From VGWG01 sp964580075 (GTDB lineage Bacteria; Verrucomicrobiota; Kiritimatiellia; RFP12; JAAYNR01): 64,000 nucleotides of DNA. Location: the NCBI GenBank assembly GCA_964580075.1, contig CAZOJL010000004.1:1-64000 (forward strand), read 5' to 3'. This document shows, one piece after another, positions 31,098 through 39,914 of this stretch. Position 1 is the stretch's first letter, and every line of letters starts with the position of its first letter. Under the pieces are notes generated by a model, which was not told the DNA's origin, did not search any database, and worked only from the letters and a program-made list of their open reading frames with translations. A program made the position numbers and the translations under genes.

Positions 31098-33878
31098 ATG
31101 AAAAAGTCGACCCGTCCGCACACGCTGCATGTGATCAATGCCACCCACTGGGACCGCGAATGGTTGCTCTCCTTCGTCGGGTACCGACGCCATCTGTTGC
31201 ACCACAATGACCGCCTGATCGCGCTCATGGAGCAGAATCCGGCGTTCAAACATTACCAGATGGACGGCCAGTCCATCTGCATGGAGGATTACCTCCGCCT
31301 GCGGCCCGAGATGACCGCGCGGCTGCGCAGCCTGATCCGCGCCGGGCGGATCTTGGTCGGCCCGTGGTATACGTTGCCGGATATGCCGCTGCTGCATGGC
31401 GAAGCCGTGGCGCGCAACCTGCTGGTGGGCATCGGCGTTTCCGAGGCCTTGGGCGGAGCCATGCGCGAGGGGTATACCGCCTGTTCAAACGGCCAGATTG
31501 CGCAATTGCCCCAGATCTACAACGGCTTCGATATCCGTTCGGCGGTGATCTACAAGGGCATCGGCGACACGCGCGCCCCGCGCGAATTCCGCTGGCAGAG
31601 TCCCGATGGGTCGGAAGTGTTGACGCTTCACCTCGGCGCACGCTACGGTCGCACCAATTTCTACAGCCTGCTCTACCACGAAGTCATTGTCAATGTGATC
31701 CACGACACACCGGACCAGAATTGGGAATACGCGTTTACGGACAATTGGTATCCCTATCGTGTGGACGGTCTGCTACATCATGATCCCTACTCGTATCCCT
31801 GCCTCAACAGTCAGGAAGGGTGGCACCCCCGGCACCTCAAGCCCTATCTGGCCAAGCTTCGGGATACCACGGCGCGCGACGCGGCCACGTCGCACCTGGT
31901 CGGCTTCAATTGCATGGACCACACCCTGCCGTTTCCGGCGACTCCGAAGTTGATCGCGGCCGCAGACAAGGTCTTTGCCGATCTGCGTGTGCGGGACAGT
32001 TCCTTGCCCGAGGCCATGGCCGCCATCCGCCGCGAAGCCGGCACGAACCTGCCGGTCCACAGGGGTGAATTGCGCGATAGCAGGGTCTCGGAGCGGGATC
32101 GCGATGTCTGGTGGGCGACTCTGTCGGCGCGCATGGGTTTGAAAATTGCCAACCGCCTGACCGAGCACATGCTCATTGATGTTGCCGAGCCGATCAGTAC
32201 CTGGGCCTGGTTGAAAGGCGCGGAGTATCCCGCGGCGTCCCTCACCGAAGCCTGGAAGCTCCTGCTTGCCAGTCATGCCCACGACTCCATTGACGGCTGC
32301 AGCCTGACCAAAGTGGCCGATGACATCCTAGGGCGGCTCATCGACGTGCAATCCATGAGCGAAGGAATGCTCGAAGATGCCTGCCGCAGCCTCGTCCATT
32401 CCGCCCTGCTGCCGACGCGCGCCAGGAATAACCCGCCGGAGCCGCATCTGGTCATTTTCAATCTGGACGCCCGCCCGCGCGGCGGTCTCTGCCAGATGGA
32501 GGTCGATCTCCCCGGCGCGACACCGGTCAAAACCTTGCGCCTGATCTCCGAAACCGGACTGGAAATCGAGCCCCACAGTCAGTTTCTGCACCCGTCGGGG
32601 TCGTCGGTCTTAGGTCTGGTGGGGCGCCCGATGACCACACGACGCTACCGGATCCAGTTCGAAGCGCCTGTCATTCCGCCGTTCAGTTGGGTGACCCTGA
32701 AGGTCGTGCCGGCGCCGGCGGCCGCGAAGCCCACGTCCCTGGTGCGCGGACACGTGCTGGAAAACGACGCGCTCAAGGCGGTTGTCCGCGCCGATGGCCG
32801 GATAGACTTGACGCACAAGGAGACGGGGGAGACCTACACCGGGCTGCACGCCTTCGAGGCCGTGGGCGACGTGGGCGACCCCTGGCTCTTCAAACCCGTC
32901 GGTCCGTCCGTCACGCCCTCCGGCGCGGCCGCTATTCGCGTGGTGGAGAACACGGCGTGGCGCGCCACGATCGAGGTCAAGACGCGTCTGGTTTTGCCGC
33001 TGGCACGTCCTGCCTCGGCGCGCGCGGGGACGCCGGAAACGGGCGAGGTGCTGCTGACCTCGCGCGTGTCGCTGACCCGCTCGGGCCGCCGGCTCGACAT
33101 CGAAACTACGATCGACAACGCGTGCCGCGACCACCGCGTGAGGGTCTGCTTCCCCACCGGAATTGCGACCGACACCACCTACGCCGGCGGTCAGTTCAGC
33201 GTTGACGAGCGGCCCACGAAACAGCCGGACATGTCCACCTGGATCGAACCGGTGGACGGCTACCCGAATTTCGGCTTTGCCGGCCTGTCCGACGGCCGGC
33301 GGGGACTGGCGATCCTCAACCTCGGCCTTCCGGAATACTTTGTCACGGGCGAAAAATGCGATACCCTGACCCTGACGTTATTGCGCGCCATGCAGCTCCG
33401 GCGCTGGCCGGAGGGAACAGGCGAGGCGCAATGGGCCGGGGCCCAAAACCTGGGCCGGATAACGGCGCGCTACGCGCTTTATCCGCATGCGGGGGGCTGG
33501 CAGGACGGAAAACTGTGGCAGGCGTATCGCGACTTCTCCCGGCCGCTGATCTGCTCGGAGATGGTCGGCGCGGTACGTTCCGGCAAGGGGAGCCTGCTGG
33601 CGATCGACGCGGCGGACATCGAGGTGGCCTGTGTGAAGAAGGCCGAGCGCGAAGACGGGCTGGTCGTGCGGATCTGGAACCCGACGGCCGCCGCGCAGGA
33701 CTGCAAGCTGGCCTTGGGGATTCCCTTCACATCGGTGGTCACCACCAACCTGAACGAAGATCCGCGGCCCGATGCGTCGGGCGCCCTGCGGATCCGTGGA
33801 AAGCGCGCCGTGCGAGTAACCGTGAGCGCGAGAAAGATTATGACATTGTTGTTTCGGTTTCGAGATGGGAATAAGTGA
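31098..33878 (+). CDS. GH38-family alpha-mannosidase-like protein with altered nucleophile site
   Basis: The 926-aa protein has the GH38 layout: N-terminal alpha/beta barrel with NATHWDREW (metal ligands H17 and D19), a helical domain with SHAHDSIDGCS (second metal-ligand segment) and C-terminal beta domains. GH38 enzymes cleave alpha-mannosides with a Zn/Ca ion. In bacterial homologues the nucleophile Asp sits in a GY-x-PD-x-FGH segment. Here that segment reads GYTACSNGQIAQLPQI, so Cys129 stands where Asp is expected and the following Phe and His are also changed. The protein may be inactive, altered in mechanism, or a divergent subfamily. A ribosome site (AGGA) precedes the ATG. The PfkB gene follows by 21 bp. 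Confidence 0.8.
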   Translation: MKKSTRPHTLHVINATHWDREWLLSFVGYRRHLLHHNDRLIALMEQNPAFKHYQMDGQSICMEDYLRLRPEMTARLRSLIRAGRILVGPWYTLPDMPLLHGEAVARNLLVGIGVSEALGGAMREGYTACSNGQIAQLPQIYNGFDIRSAVIYKGIGDTRAPREFRWQSPDGSEVLTLHLGARYGRTNFYSLLYHEVIVNVIHDTPDQNWEYAFTDNWYPYRVDGLLHHDPYSYPCLNSQEGWHPRHLKPYLAKLRDTTARDAATSHLVGFNCMDHTLPFPATPKLIAAADKVFADLRVRDSSLPEAMAAIRREAGTNLPVHRGELRDSRVSERDRDVWWATLSARMGLKIANRLTEHMLIDVAEPISTWAWLKGAEYPAASLTEAWKLLLASHAHDSIDGCSLTKVADDILGRLIDVQSMSEGMLEDACRSLVHSALLPTRARNNPPEPHLVIFNLDARPRGGLCQMEVDLPGATPVKTLRLISETGLEIEPHSQFLHPSGSSVLGLVGRPMTTRRYRIQFEAPVIPPFSWVTLKVVPAPAAAKPTSLVRGHVLENDALKAVVRADGRIDLTHKETGETYTGLHAFEAVGDVGDPWLFKPVGPSVTPSGAAAIRVVENTAWRATIEVKTRLVLPLARPASARAGTPETGEVLLTSRVSLTRSGRRLDIETTIDNACRDHRVRVCFPTGIATDTTYAGGQFSVDERPTKQPDMSTWIEPVDGYPNFGFAGLSDGRRGLAILNLGLPEYFVTGEKCDTLTLTLLRAMQLRRWPEGTGEAQWAGAQNLGRITARYALYPHAGGWQDGKLWQAYRDFSRPLICSEMVGAVRSGKGSLLAIDAADIEVACVKKAEREDGLVVRIWNPTAAAQDCKLALGIPFTSVVTTNLNEDPRPDASGALRIRGKRAVRVTVSARKIMTLLFRFRDGNK

Positions 33879-33899
33879 TTCACACGTCTAGGAGGAAGA

Positions 33900-35114
33900 A
33901 TGGCACGCACGTATGATGTAATGGCCGCAGGGCATTTGTGTTTCGATGTGATTCCGAATTTCCCGGATACGGGGGCGCGTCTGATCAGCGAGGTGCTGCG
34001 TCCGGGCAAACTGGTGCATGTGGACGATGCGGCGCTGAGCACCGGCGGGCCGGTTTCCAATACCGGCATCGGGCTCAAGATCCTCGGCAGTCGGGTGGTC
34101 TTTACCGCGCGTGTCGGCGCCGACGATTTTGGCCGCATGACCATGGAGCGCCTGCGCCAGAGCGGCAATGCGGACGGCATCCGCATCATCAAGGGCGCTT
34201 CCAGTTCCTACACGGTGGCCCTGGCGCCCCCCGGAATCGATCGCATCTTCCTGCACAACCCGGGTACGAATGACGTGTTCTGCGCCGATGATCTGAAGCC
34301 GAAGCTGATTGCGCAGTGCCGGCATTTCCATTTCGGCTATCCCCCCCTCATGCGGCGGATGTATTCGGACGAAGGCCGCGAGTTGGCGAAGATTTTCAAG
34401 ATCGCCAAGGAGGCCGGTGCGACGACGTCGTGTGACATGGCCCTGCCCGATCCGGCCTCACCGGCCGGCAAGGCGCCCTGGAAAAAGATTCTGGCGCGGA
34501 TTCTGCCCTACGTCGACATCTTCATGCCGTCGGTCGAGGAAGTGCTCTTCATGCTGGAGCGCGACACGTTCCTGAAGCTGAAGGAAGCCAACGGGGGGTC
34601 GGATCTGCTGGATGTGCTCAAGGCCGGGGACTACACACGGTTGTCGGGCAAGTTGTTGAAACTGGGATCGAAAATGACGTCGCTCAAGGCCGGCCGGCGC
34701 GGCTTTTACTTCCGGACGCAGTCGAAGGACGCCTTCAGCGGGTTGGGCGCCTCCAAGCCCGGGAATCCCGATAACTGGTCCAACCGCGAGTTGTGGTGCC
34801 CGGCCTTCTTCTGCAAGAAGGTGGCCAGTGCAACCGGTTCGGGGGATTCCTCCATTGCCGGTTTCCTCCACGCCTATCTCACGGGCCTCGATCTCGAGGT
34901 CAGCCTCAAGGCCGCCAATGCGCTGGGCTGGCAGAATATCCAGGTGCTCGATGCCGTCAGCGGCATCAAGAATTGGAAAGAGACGCAGGCCTTCTTGCGC
35001 CGCTCCCCCAAGCTGGAGGATCTGGCGCTGGACCAGGCGCCGGGCTGGACATGGGATCGGACCTTCAAATTGTGGCACGGGCCGAATGACGCCTGCGCGA
35101 CAAAAAAACCGTGA
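33900..35114 (+). CDS. PfkB-family carbohydrate kinase
   Basis: The 404-aa protein starts behind a very strong ribosome site (AGGAGGAAGA). PfkB features are the N-terminal DVMAAGHLCFDVIPNFP, the GGPVSNTGIGLKILG segment, GADDFGRMTMERL and the C-terminal catalytic ATGSGDSSIAGFLHAYL (about 311-327), where the Asp is the base and the Gly-rich loop forms the anion hole. It is longer than usual (about 310 aa) because of an insertion around residues 230-300. The substrate, a sugar or nucleoside, cannot be told. Its position after the GH38 gene suggests phosphorylation of a released sugar. Confidence 0.83.
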   Translation: MARTYDVMAAGHLCFDVIPNFPDTGARLISEVLRPGKLVHVDDAALSTGGPVSNTGIGLKILGSRVVFTARVGADDFGRMTMERLRQSGNADGIRIIKGASSSYTVALAPPGIDRIFLHNPGTNDVFCADDLKPKLIAQCRHFHFGYPPLMRRMYSDEGRELAKIFKIAKEAGATTSCDMALPDPASPAGKAPWKKILARILPYVDIFMPSVEEVLFMLERDTFLKLKEANGGSDLLDVLKAGDYTRLSGKLLKLGSKMTSLKAGRRGFYFRTQSKDAFSGLGASKPGNPDNWSNRELWCPAFFCKKVASATGSGDSSIAGFLHAYLTGLDLEVSLKAANALGWQNIQVLDAVSGIKNWKETQAFLRRSPKLEDLALDQAPGWTWDRTFKLWHGPNDACATKKP

Positions 35115-35194
35115 CGGAGGTGGGGCCATCGGCTGGCGAATACCGGGACGTCGGCTCCGGTGCCGGCTCCGCGTGGCGCTTGACGGGAACAACT

Positions 35195-36278
35195 TCATTG
35201 CGCGACCTCCTCATACATCGCGACAATGTTGGCCGATGGCGAGTCGGGCTGCATGACGTGCGAGGGAGCCAGGATGTAGCCGCCGGGGCCGAGGGTGTCG
35301 ATGCGATCTCTGACCTCGGCGCGCACCTCGTCCGGGGTGCCCGTCACAAGCGTCTGCTGGATGTCGATGGCCCCGTGGAAACAGAGTTGGCGTCCGAATT
35401 CGCGCTTGAGGCGCGCCGGATCCATGCCGGCCGCAGAGGTCTGAATGGGGTTGAGCACCTGCACGCCGGCCTCGATCAGCGCCGGAATGATGCCGAAAAT
35501 TGCGCCGCATGAATGGTGATAGCCCATCGCCCCGTGCGCCCGCGCCAGGTCGTAATGCCGGCTTCAGGCTCGGCATGAACAGGTGGCGTATCGGTTCCGG
35601 TCCCAGCAGAAGGCCGTTCTGGGTTCCGTAGTCATCGCCGCAGCCAACCGCATCGACCGCGCCAGGATAGCGGCGAAAGATCTCGCGCAGGCAGCCGAGG
35701 GTGAACGCCTCGACCTTCGCCACCGCCGCCTCCATCAGTTCCGGTGCGAGCACGATGTTCGTCAACGCCCGCTCGAGGCCGAACATCTGCCATGTGATGC
35801 CGAAGGGGCCGATGCAGGACATGTCGAGGATGACCACGTCCTGCTGCCGCTTCCACGCGGCCCAGTCGCGATCCACCGGCGTCTCGGGCCAGACCATCTC
35901 CTCCACGCGCGGCCAGTCATACGCTTCGACATCGGCCACGGTCTCCGCCTCGGTGAGCGGGGCCTGCGTGATCTCAAAGTAGTGGGCGTCTCCGGCGGTG
36001 ACCCGCTCGCGGCGCACGCCCCAGTAGTCGATCTGGACTGTAGGATCGGACCGGGCATTGTGGGCCTTCCGCTCGGGCATGGACGGCCCGCGCCCGACCG
36101 CCGCCCACAACGATTCGAAGCGGCTTGCGCCGAAGCGCTGCCACAGCTTCTCTTCCGGCCGCGCGCCGAGATAGGCACGCAGCTTCGCTTCCGTCTCCGG
36201 CAGGGCCTCGTACGTGTACGGGATGCGGTCGGGCACTTCGCCGCGCATCGCGGCCAGCATTTCATCGCGGCGGGGCAT
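35195..36278 (-). pseudogene. Uroporphyrinogen decarboxylase-family protein, one frameshift
   Basis: ATG 36278 follows AAGGAG by 8 nt. The first frame encodes the N-terminal two thirds of a UroD-type barrel (RDEMLAAMRGEVPDRIPYTY, DYWGVRRERVT, GFGITWQ-like segment). At about 35560-35561 the frame shifts, and the C-terminal third (HYDLARAHGAMGYHHSCGA, FHGAIDIQQTL, GGYILAPSHVMQPDSPSANI) is in the next frame, ending at 35195. One extra base explains it. The total of about 360 aa fits this family, which includes corrinoid-dependent methyltransferases as well as HemE. The context with glycan genes and a second UroD-like gene at 47099 argues against heme synthesis. It lies 23 bp after the short DUF4838 gene. 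Confidence 0.72.
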
Positions 36279-36300
36279 GCGGAATCTCCTTGCGATCATG

Positions 36301-37800
36301 CTATTGGCCGGCGGGCGTCCATTCGCCATCCGCGGGTTGATTGGTTTCGCTCCCCTTCGCTTCGGCGAGAAACCCGTCAAACGTCCACGTCCAATAGAGG
36401 AAGCGCTGCCGCCCGACCGGATCATCGGCCAGTTCGACCCGCGCCTTGTCCCGCAACGCCATCATCTGGACCACCACATCGGGAGGCCAGATCTTCTGGT
36501 ACATGGCCGGCGGGATGCGCCCTTGATCCGCCAAGCCGCCCTTCACGGTGTCCCAGCGGGCGCACTGCAGCCGGATCAGTTCCCGCACGGTGCCGCCGGC
36601 CTGGCCGTAGAGCCGACGGCACATCGCGTCGAGCACGGCGTCCACGTCCAGTTCCGGATTCCAGAGCGCCTTCATCCAGACATAGAGCGTCGGCGCGGAA
36701 GTCGTCCAGTCGGCCATGATGCCGCCGTTGATGAACGTCCCGGCGAGCACCGTGCGGTTCGTCCGGTAGAATTCGCACACGAGGTGTGGGTACTGCACGG
36801 GGCCATACGTCCAGCCGCTGCCGCGGTCCCAGGCGTCCTCACACCCCTGGAGGAGATAGGCCAGCGTGTTCGTGGAGCTGTAACAGAGCATGCTCAGATG
36901 CGGTGTTCCGTCAGCCTTCTGCTGAAACATGTCGTGCAGCTCGGGATGCTTGGACCACTTGCTCTCCCACTGCTTCCAGAGTTTCTGCGGCTCGTGAACC
37001 TTCACCTGGTAGGGCCAACTGTTGCCCTCGCGCACCAGCGGCAAATAGTCAGCCATGTCCACCTTCGCCACGTCATCGGGAATGGCGCCCGGCGCGAAGG
37101 GGAGAGGCTCCTTGTCGAACCAGCGTGCGTTCTGCGGCAGCGGCCATCCGGCTTTCGGATGGAACAGGCGCTGGCGGAAAACGGGCTGATCCTGATAGGC
37201 AACCGGGGGGATGACGAGCGAGGCGTGGGTGACGAGGGTTCTCCCGCCGAGGTCCGTCGGCCAGTACCAGCGCACGCCGACAAAGCGCTCCAGGAAGTCC
37301 GCCACGGCCCAGGCCGTGCCTTCGCTGGCCCAGTAAGCCCAGCGATTGCTCCCTGTCGGCAGCGCCTGCGTGCTCCCCACGAGATAGACGCGGTTGGGGG
37401 CGGTCTTAACAACAAACCCCTCGAACGGCAATGTCGCCGCGTCGATGCCGGCCTGGCGCGTCTCCTCGCAATCGCCAATCACGATGGCGGGCTGGTCCAC
37501 CGCCGGCGGCTCGAACACGCGTTCGAACGTGGCGCCGGTGCTCAGGCGAACGACCTCCAGCAGCTCGTCCACCAAACGCGTGAGCGTCGCGCTGGGTTTG
37601 GGGTCGGCAACGAAGATCACGGCCCGTGCCGTGCCGTTGCGCGCCAGCTCGACCGGCGCATGCACTGGCGCCGTGAGCCACGTCACGGGCGTCAGGTCGC
37701 GCGGTTTGAGTTCGTCGCCGGCCAGCGTCGGCAGCACCAGCGCGGCCGAAAAGGCCACGAGTTGCACCATCTGCAGTCTGTATAGTCTTGTTTTTCTCAT
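36301..37800 (-). CDS. DUF4838 protein with a large internal deletion
   Basis: The 499-aa protein carries a signal peptide (MRKTRLYRLQMVQLVAFSAALVLPTLAG). Its N terminus parallels the 1398-aa paralogue (ELKPRDLTPVTWLTAP; VIGDCEETRQAGID; FVVKTAPNRVYLVGST; WAVADFLERFVGVRWYWP). At LLQGCEDAWDRGSGWTYGPVQ the alignment jumps over roughly 125 paralogue residues, including a Cys-rich SACCCETC segment and the IDFAGPGD stretch, and then resumes in frame. It ends after the helical region with no FGE or CBM9 part. Losing the middle of the barrel probably abolishes any catalysis. Its ATG overlaps the stop of a truncated glycine-rich gene. AGAGGAAGG precedes the ATG. Confidence 0.75.
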   Translation of the reverse strand: MRKTRLYRLQMVQLVAFSAALVLPTLAGDELKPRDLTPVTWLTAPVHAPVELARNGTARAVIFVADPKPSATLTRLVDELLEVVRLSTGATFERVFEPPAVDQPAIVIGDCEETRQAGIDAATLPFEGFVVKTAPNRVYLVGSTQALPTGSNRWAYWASEGTAWAVADFLERFVGVRWYWPTDLGGRTLVTHASLVIPPVAYQDQPVFRQRLFHPKAGWPLPQNARWFDKEPLPFAPGAIPDDVAKVDMADYLPLVREGNSWPYQVKVHEPQKLWKQWESKWSKHPELHDMFQQKADGTPHLSMLCYSSTNTLAYLLQGCEDAWDRGSGWTYGPVQYPHLVCEFYRTNRTVLAGTFINGGIMADWTTSAPTLYVWMKALWNPELDVDAVLDAMCRRLYGQAGGTVRELIRLQCARWDTVKGGLADQGRIPPAMYQKIWPPDVVVQMMALRDKARVELADDPVGRQRFLYWTWTFDGFLAEAKGSETNQPADGEWTPAGQ

Positions 37801-38585
37801 GGCCTTCCTCTGTTTGCGCCGGGACCATCATACCCGCCGCCGCCGCCGCCGCCGCCATAATAGTTGCCCGAACTTGTGGGCCATTCTACACCGTCGCCGC
37901 CGTAACCACCATTGCTGCCGTCATCGAGAGAGGCGTGACCATCCTCGCCCGGCGCGCTCGCACCGCCACCGCCAGCGCCGGAGTCATGGGTACTGTCAGT
38001 GTAATTGCAGCCGCCACCGGCATACCCCTGACCTGGCGTTCCTGCCCCACCATCATCAGTGAGATACCGACAACCGGCGCCACCCCCGGAGCCGCCGTCT
38101 TTGGCCGGGTTAACGAGATTTTGGGCTGCGGTTGTTGCGCTCGAGCCGCCACCGCCGCCGATTGCCGGACCAACCAGCCCGACGATCGCGCTGTTCTCTC
38201 CATTCTCACCCGCAAGAAGCCCGGATAGCACTCCGCTGCCGCCGTTGCCTACTGTGACGGTGTAAGACTGCTTCGCGACCTGCACCGCTCCCGTCAGGAC
38301 GCCACCCGCGCCACCACCGCCGCCGATGTTGTAGCCGCCGCCACCACCGCCGGCCACGATGAGGTGTTCGATTTTGCCCGGTGACGTGACATCGAGCGTG
38401 CCGCCCGGGTACGTGAAGGTGTGATACACCATGCCATTGGTGATCGTCGTGGTGCCGCCCGTGGCATGCACCGCTTCTGCCTGCGGCGCCAGCACGCCAA
38501 GCGTCACCGCAGCCAGCGCCAGGCCGACTGCCCCGCGCGCGAACCCGCGCGCTGTCTTGATTGTGCATAGGCTTATTATTCTCAT
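37797..38585 (-). CDS. Truncated secreted glycine-rich protein
   Basis: The 262-aa product starts at ATG 38585 behind AGGAGGG and has a signal peptide ending near APQAEAVHA. It then has a glycine-rich domain like that of 16706-19157 (GKIEHLIVAGGGGGGYNIGG, GGAGGVLTGAVQV, QSYTVTVGNGGSG). It ends abruptly in GGYDGPGANRGRP without the usual GSGIVIVRY strand that closes the domain. The stop overlaps the ATG of the DUF4838 gene. A deletion seems to have joined the middle of this gene to the ribosome site of the next. Confidence 0.7.
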   Translation of the reverse strand: MRIISLCTIKTARGFARGAVGLALAAVTLGVLAPQAEAVHATGGTTTITNGMVYHTFTYPGGTLDVTSPGKIEHLIVAGGGGGGYNIGGGGGAGGVLTGAVQVAKQSYTVTVGNGGSGVLSGLLAGENGENSAIVGLVGPAIGGGGGSSATTAAQNLVNPAKDGGSGGGAGCRYLTDDGGAGTPGQGYAGGGCNYTDSTHDSGAGGGGASAPGEDGHASLDDGSNGGYGGDGVEWPTSSGNYYGGGGGGGGYDGPGANRGRP

Positions 38586-38635
38586 GACCCTCCTCTTTTC
38601 TGTTGGTGACCGACCGACCGACCCGCCGAGGCCGA

Positions 38636-38664
38636 TCACTGTTCACTGATTACTGTTCACTGAT
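38636..38664. repeat. 14-bp tandem repeat (ACTGTTCACTGATT)
   Basis: Two units of ACTGTTCACTGATT / ACTGTTCACTGATC lie in the gap between the LacI gene and the glycine-rich gene. This class of short intergenic repeat has no known role. Confidence 0.5.
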
Positions 38665-38726
38665 CTACACCCCGCCACGCTCACCTTTATTGCGCGTCGT
38701 TTTCGTCATCTCTTCTGGCTCAGAAA

Positions 38727-39737
38727 CTAGGCAGGCCGAACCGTATCGCCCTCCACCAGCGGCGCGGTCAGCATCAGGCGCCGCACCGGTGATGTGGGAT
38801 AATCCAATCGCCAGTACAGCATCCGCATCGCCTCGACGCCGATGTTTTCCAGCGGCATGGCGGCGGTCATCAACTGGAAGTCTCGGCCGATGGCCGTTGT
38901 CGTGCCGTCAAATCCGGTCACACTGATGTCATCCGGAACCCGGAACCCGCGGGACCGCAGGTGCGCAATGCCCGTGAGCGCCATGTCGTCGTTGTAGAAT
39001 GCAATCACGGTAAAGCGCCGGCGCAGATTCGCCGGCGTGGTGCCGGGCGGGATCAACGTATCCAGTTGGGACACCACCGAATCCCGGGAGGCGTGTTTCG
39101 CCATGTGAATGTTGGCAGGCTCCAGCCGGCCGCCCCCTTGCTGCAGGCCGAACGTGAGTCCCATCAACCGCTCTTGCGCCAGGGAACTCGTCGGCCCCAC
39201 AAAGGCCACGCGCCGATGCCCCATGCGGACGAGGTACTCGCCGATCGCTCTCGAGGCGTCGGCGTCGTTGACGGTGATCCAGTCGCTGACCTCGTCGATG
39301 GGGCAGAACACCGACACATGCGGTATCGGGCAGGTGCGCGGCGGACGACTGGCCGGATCGCCTCCGAACACGTGCACCACTCCGTCCACCTGCCGCCGGT
39401 TCACGAGCAGCGGCCACTGTCCGCGCCACTTTTCGGGAAAATTCATCACCTCGCAGCCAAGCTCGCGACCCCCGTTCAGAATGCCTTGCAGCAAACGGGT
39501 CTGAAAATCCGACCGATCCGCCGGATGCGTAACGGAGACCATCGCACACACGACCTGCGTGCGTGCGTTTTTTCCCCGTTGCCGGAATTCCGGCACGAGG
39601 AAACCGGCCTCCTGCGCCAGCGCCACAATTTGCGTTCGTAAGCGCGGGCTCACGCCGTCCTCACCTCGCAGAACGCGCGAGACGGTCATCTGCGAAATCC
39701 CGAGCTTCGCCGCCAAATCTTTCTGTGACCCAATCAT
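38727..39737 (-). CDS. LacI-family transcriptional regulator
   Basis: The 336-aa protein starts at ATG 39737 (GGAG 8 nt upstream); an in-frame ATG at 39776 would add 13 residues before the HTH. Residues about 4-50 form the LacI HTH and hinge (QKDLAAKLGISQMTVSRVLR, then GVSPRLRTQIVALAQEAGF). The rest is a periplasmic-binding-protein-like sensor (ITVNDADASRAIGEYLVRMG, FYNDDMALTGIAHLRSRG, ISVTGFDGTTTAIG). It probably represses nearby sugar genes and perhaps itself, given an ACGT palindrome at 39883. The effector is unknown. Confidence 0.9.
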   Translation of the reverse strand: MIGSQKDLAAKLGISQMTVSRVLRGEDGVSPRLRTQIVALAQEAGFLVPEFRQRGKNARTQVVCAMVSVTHPADRSDFQTRLLQGILNGGRELGCEVMNFPEKWRGQWPLLVNRRQVDGVVHVFGGDPASRPPRTCPIPHVSVFCPIDEVSDWITVNDADASRAIGEYLVRMGHRRVAFVGPTSSLAQERLMGLTFGLQQGGGRLEPANIHMAKHASRDSVVSQLDTLIPPGTTPANLRRRFTVIAFYNDDMALTGIAHLRSRGFRVPDDISVTGFDGTTTAIGRDFQLMTAAMPLENIGVEAMRMLYWRLDYPTSPVRRLMLTAPLVEGDTVRPA

Positions 39738-39785
39738 GAGCACTCCGCCCGTCGAAACACCCGCCCAATCGTACACATCGGAGTA

Positions 39786-39814
39786 ACTATATCATACTTG
39801 TAGAATACGCGCAA
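39786..39814 (-). promoter_or_regulatory. Putative promoter of the LacI gene
   Basis: On the minus strand there is a -35-like TTGCGC (39809-39814), a 17-bp spacer and a -10-like TATAGT (39786-39791), about 50 bp upstream of ATG 39737. The CAAG/CTTG half-sites around it form a loose dyad. Confidence 0.45.
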
Positions 39815-39870
39815 GTGGGGAAATAAAAATGCAAGAAACACCTGCATTTTAACCATTTAATTGGCAAAAT

Positions 39871-39913
39871 GCCTTATGTTTAGGTAACGTTACCCATGAA
39901 CCTAAATAAGGCA
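39871..39913. promoter_or_regulatory. Nested palindrome with candidate LacI operator GGTAACGTTACC
   Basis: GGTAACGTTACC (39883-39894) is a perfect 12-bp palindrome with a central ACGT, as in LacI-family operators. It sits inside a larger inverted repeat, GCCTTATGTTTAGG and CCTAAATAAGGC (39871-39884 and 39902-39913). It lies about 70 bp upstream of the LacI promoter and about 530 bp before the GH28 start, so it may serve autoregulation or divergent control. Confidence 0.5.
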
Positions 39914-39914
39914 A

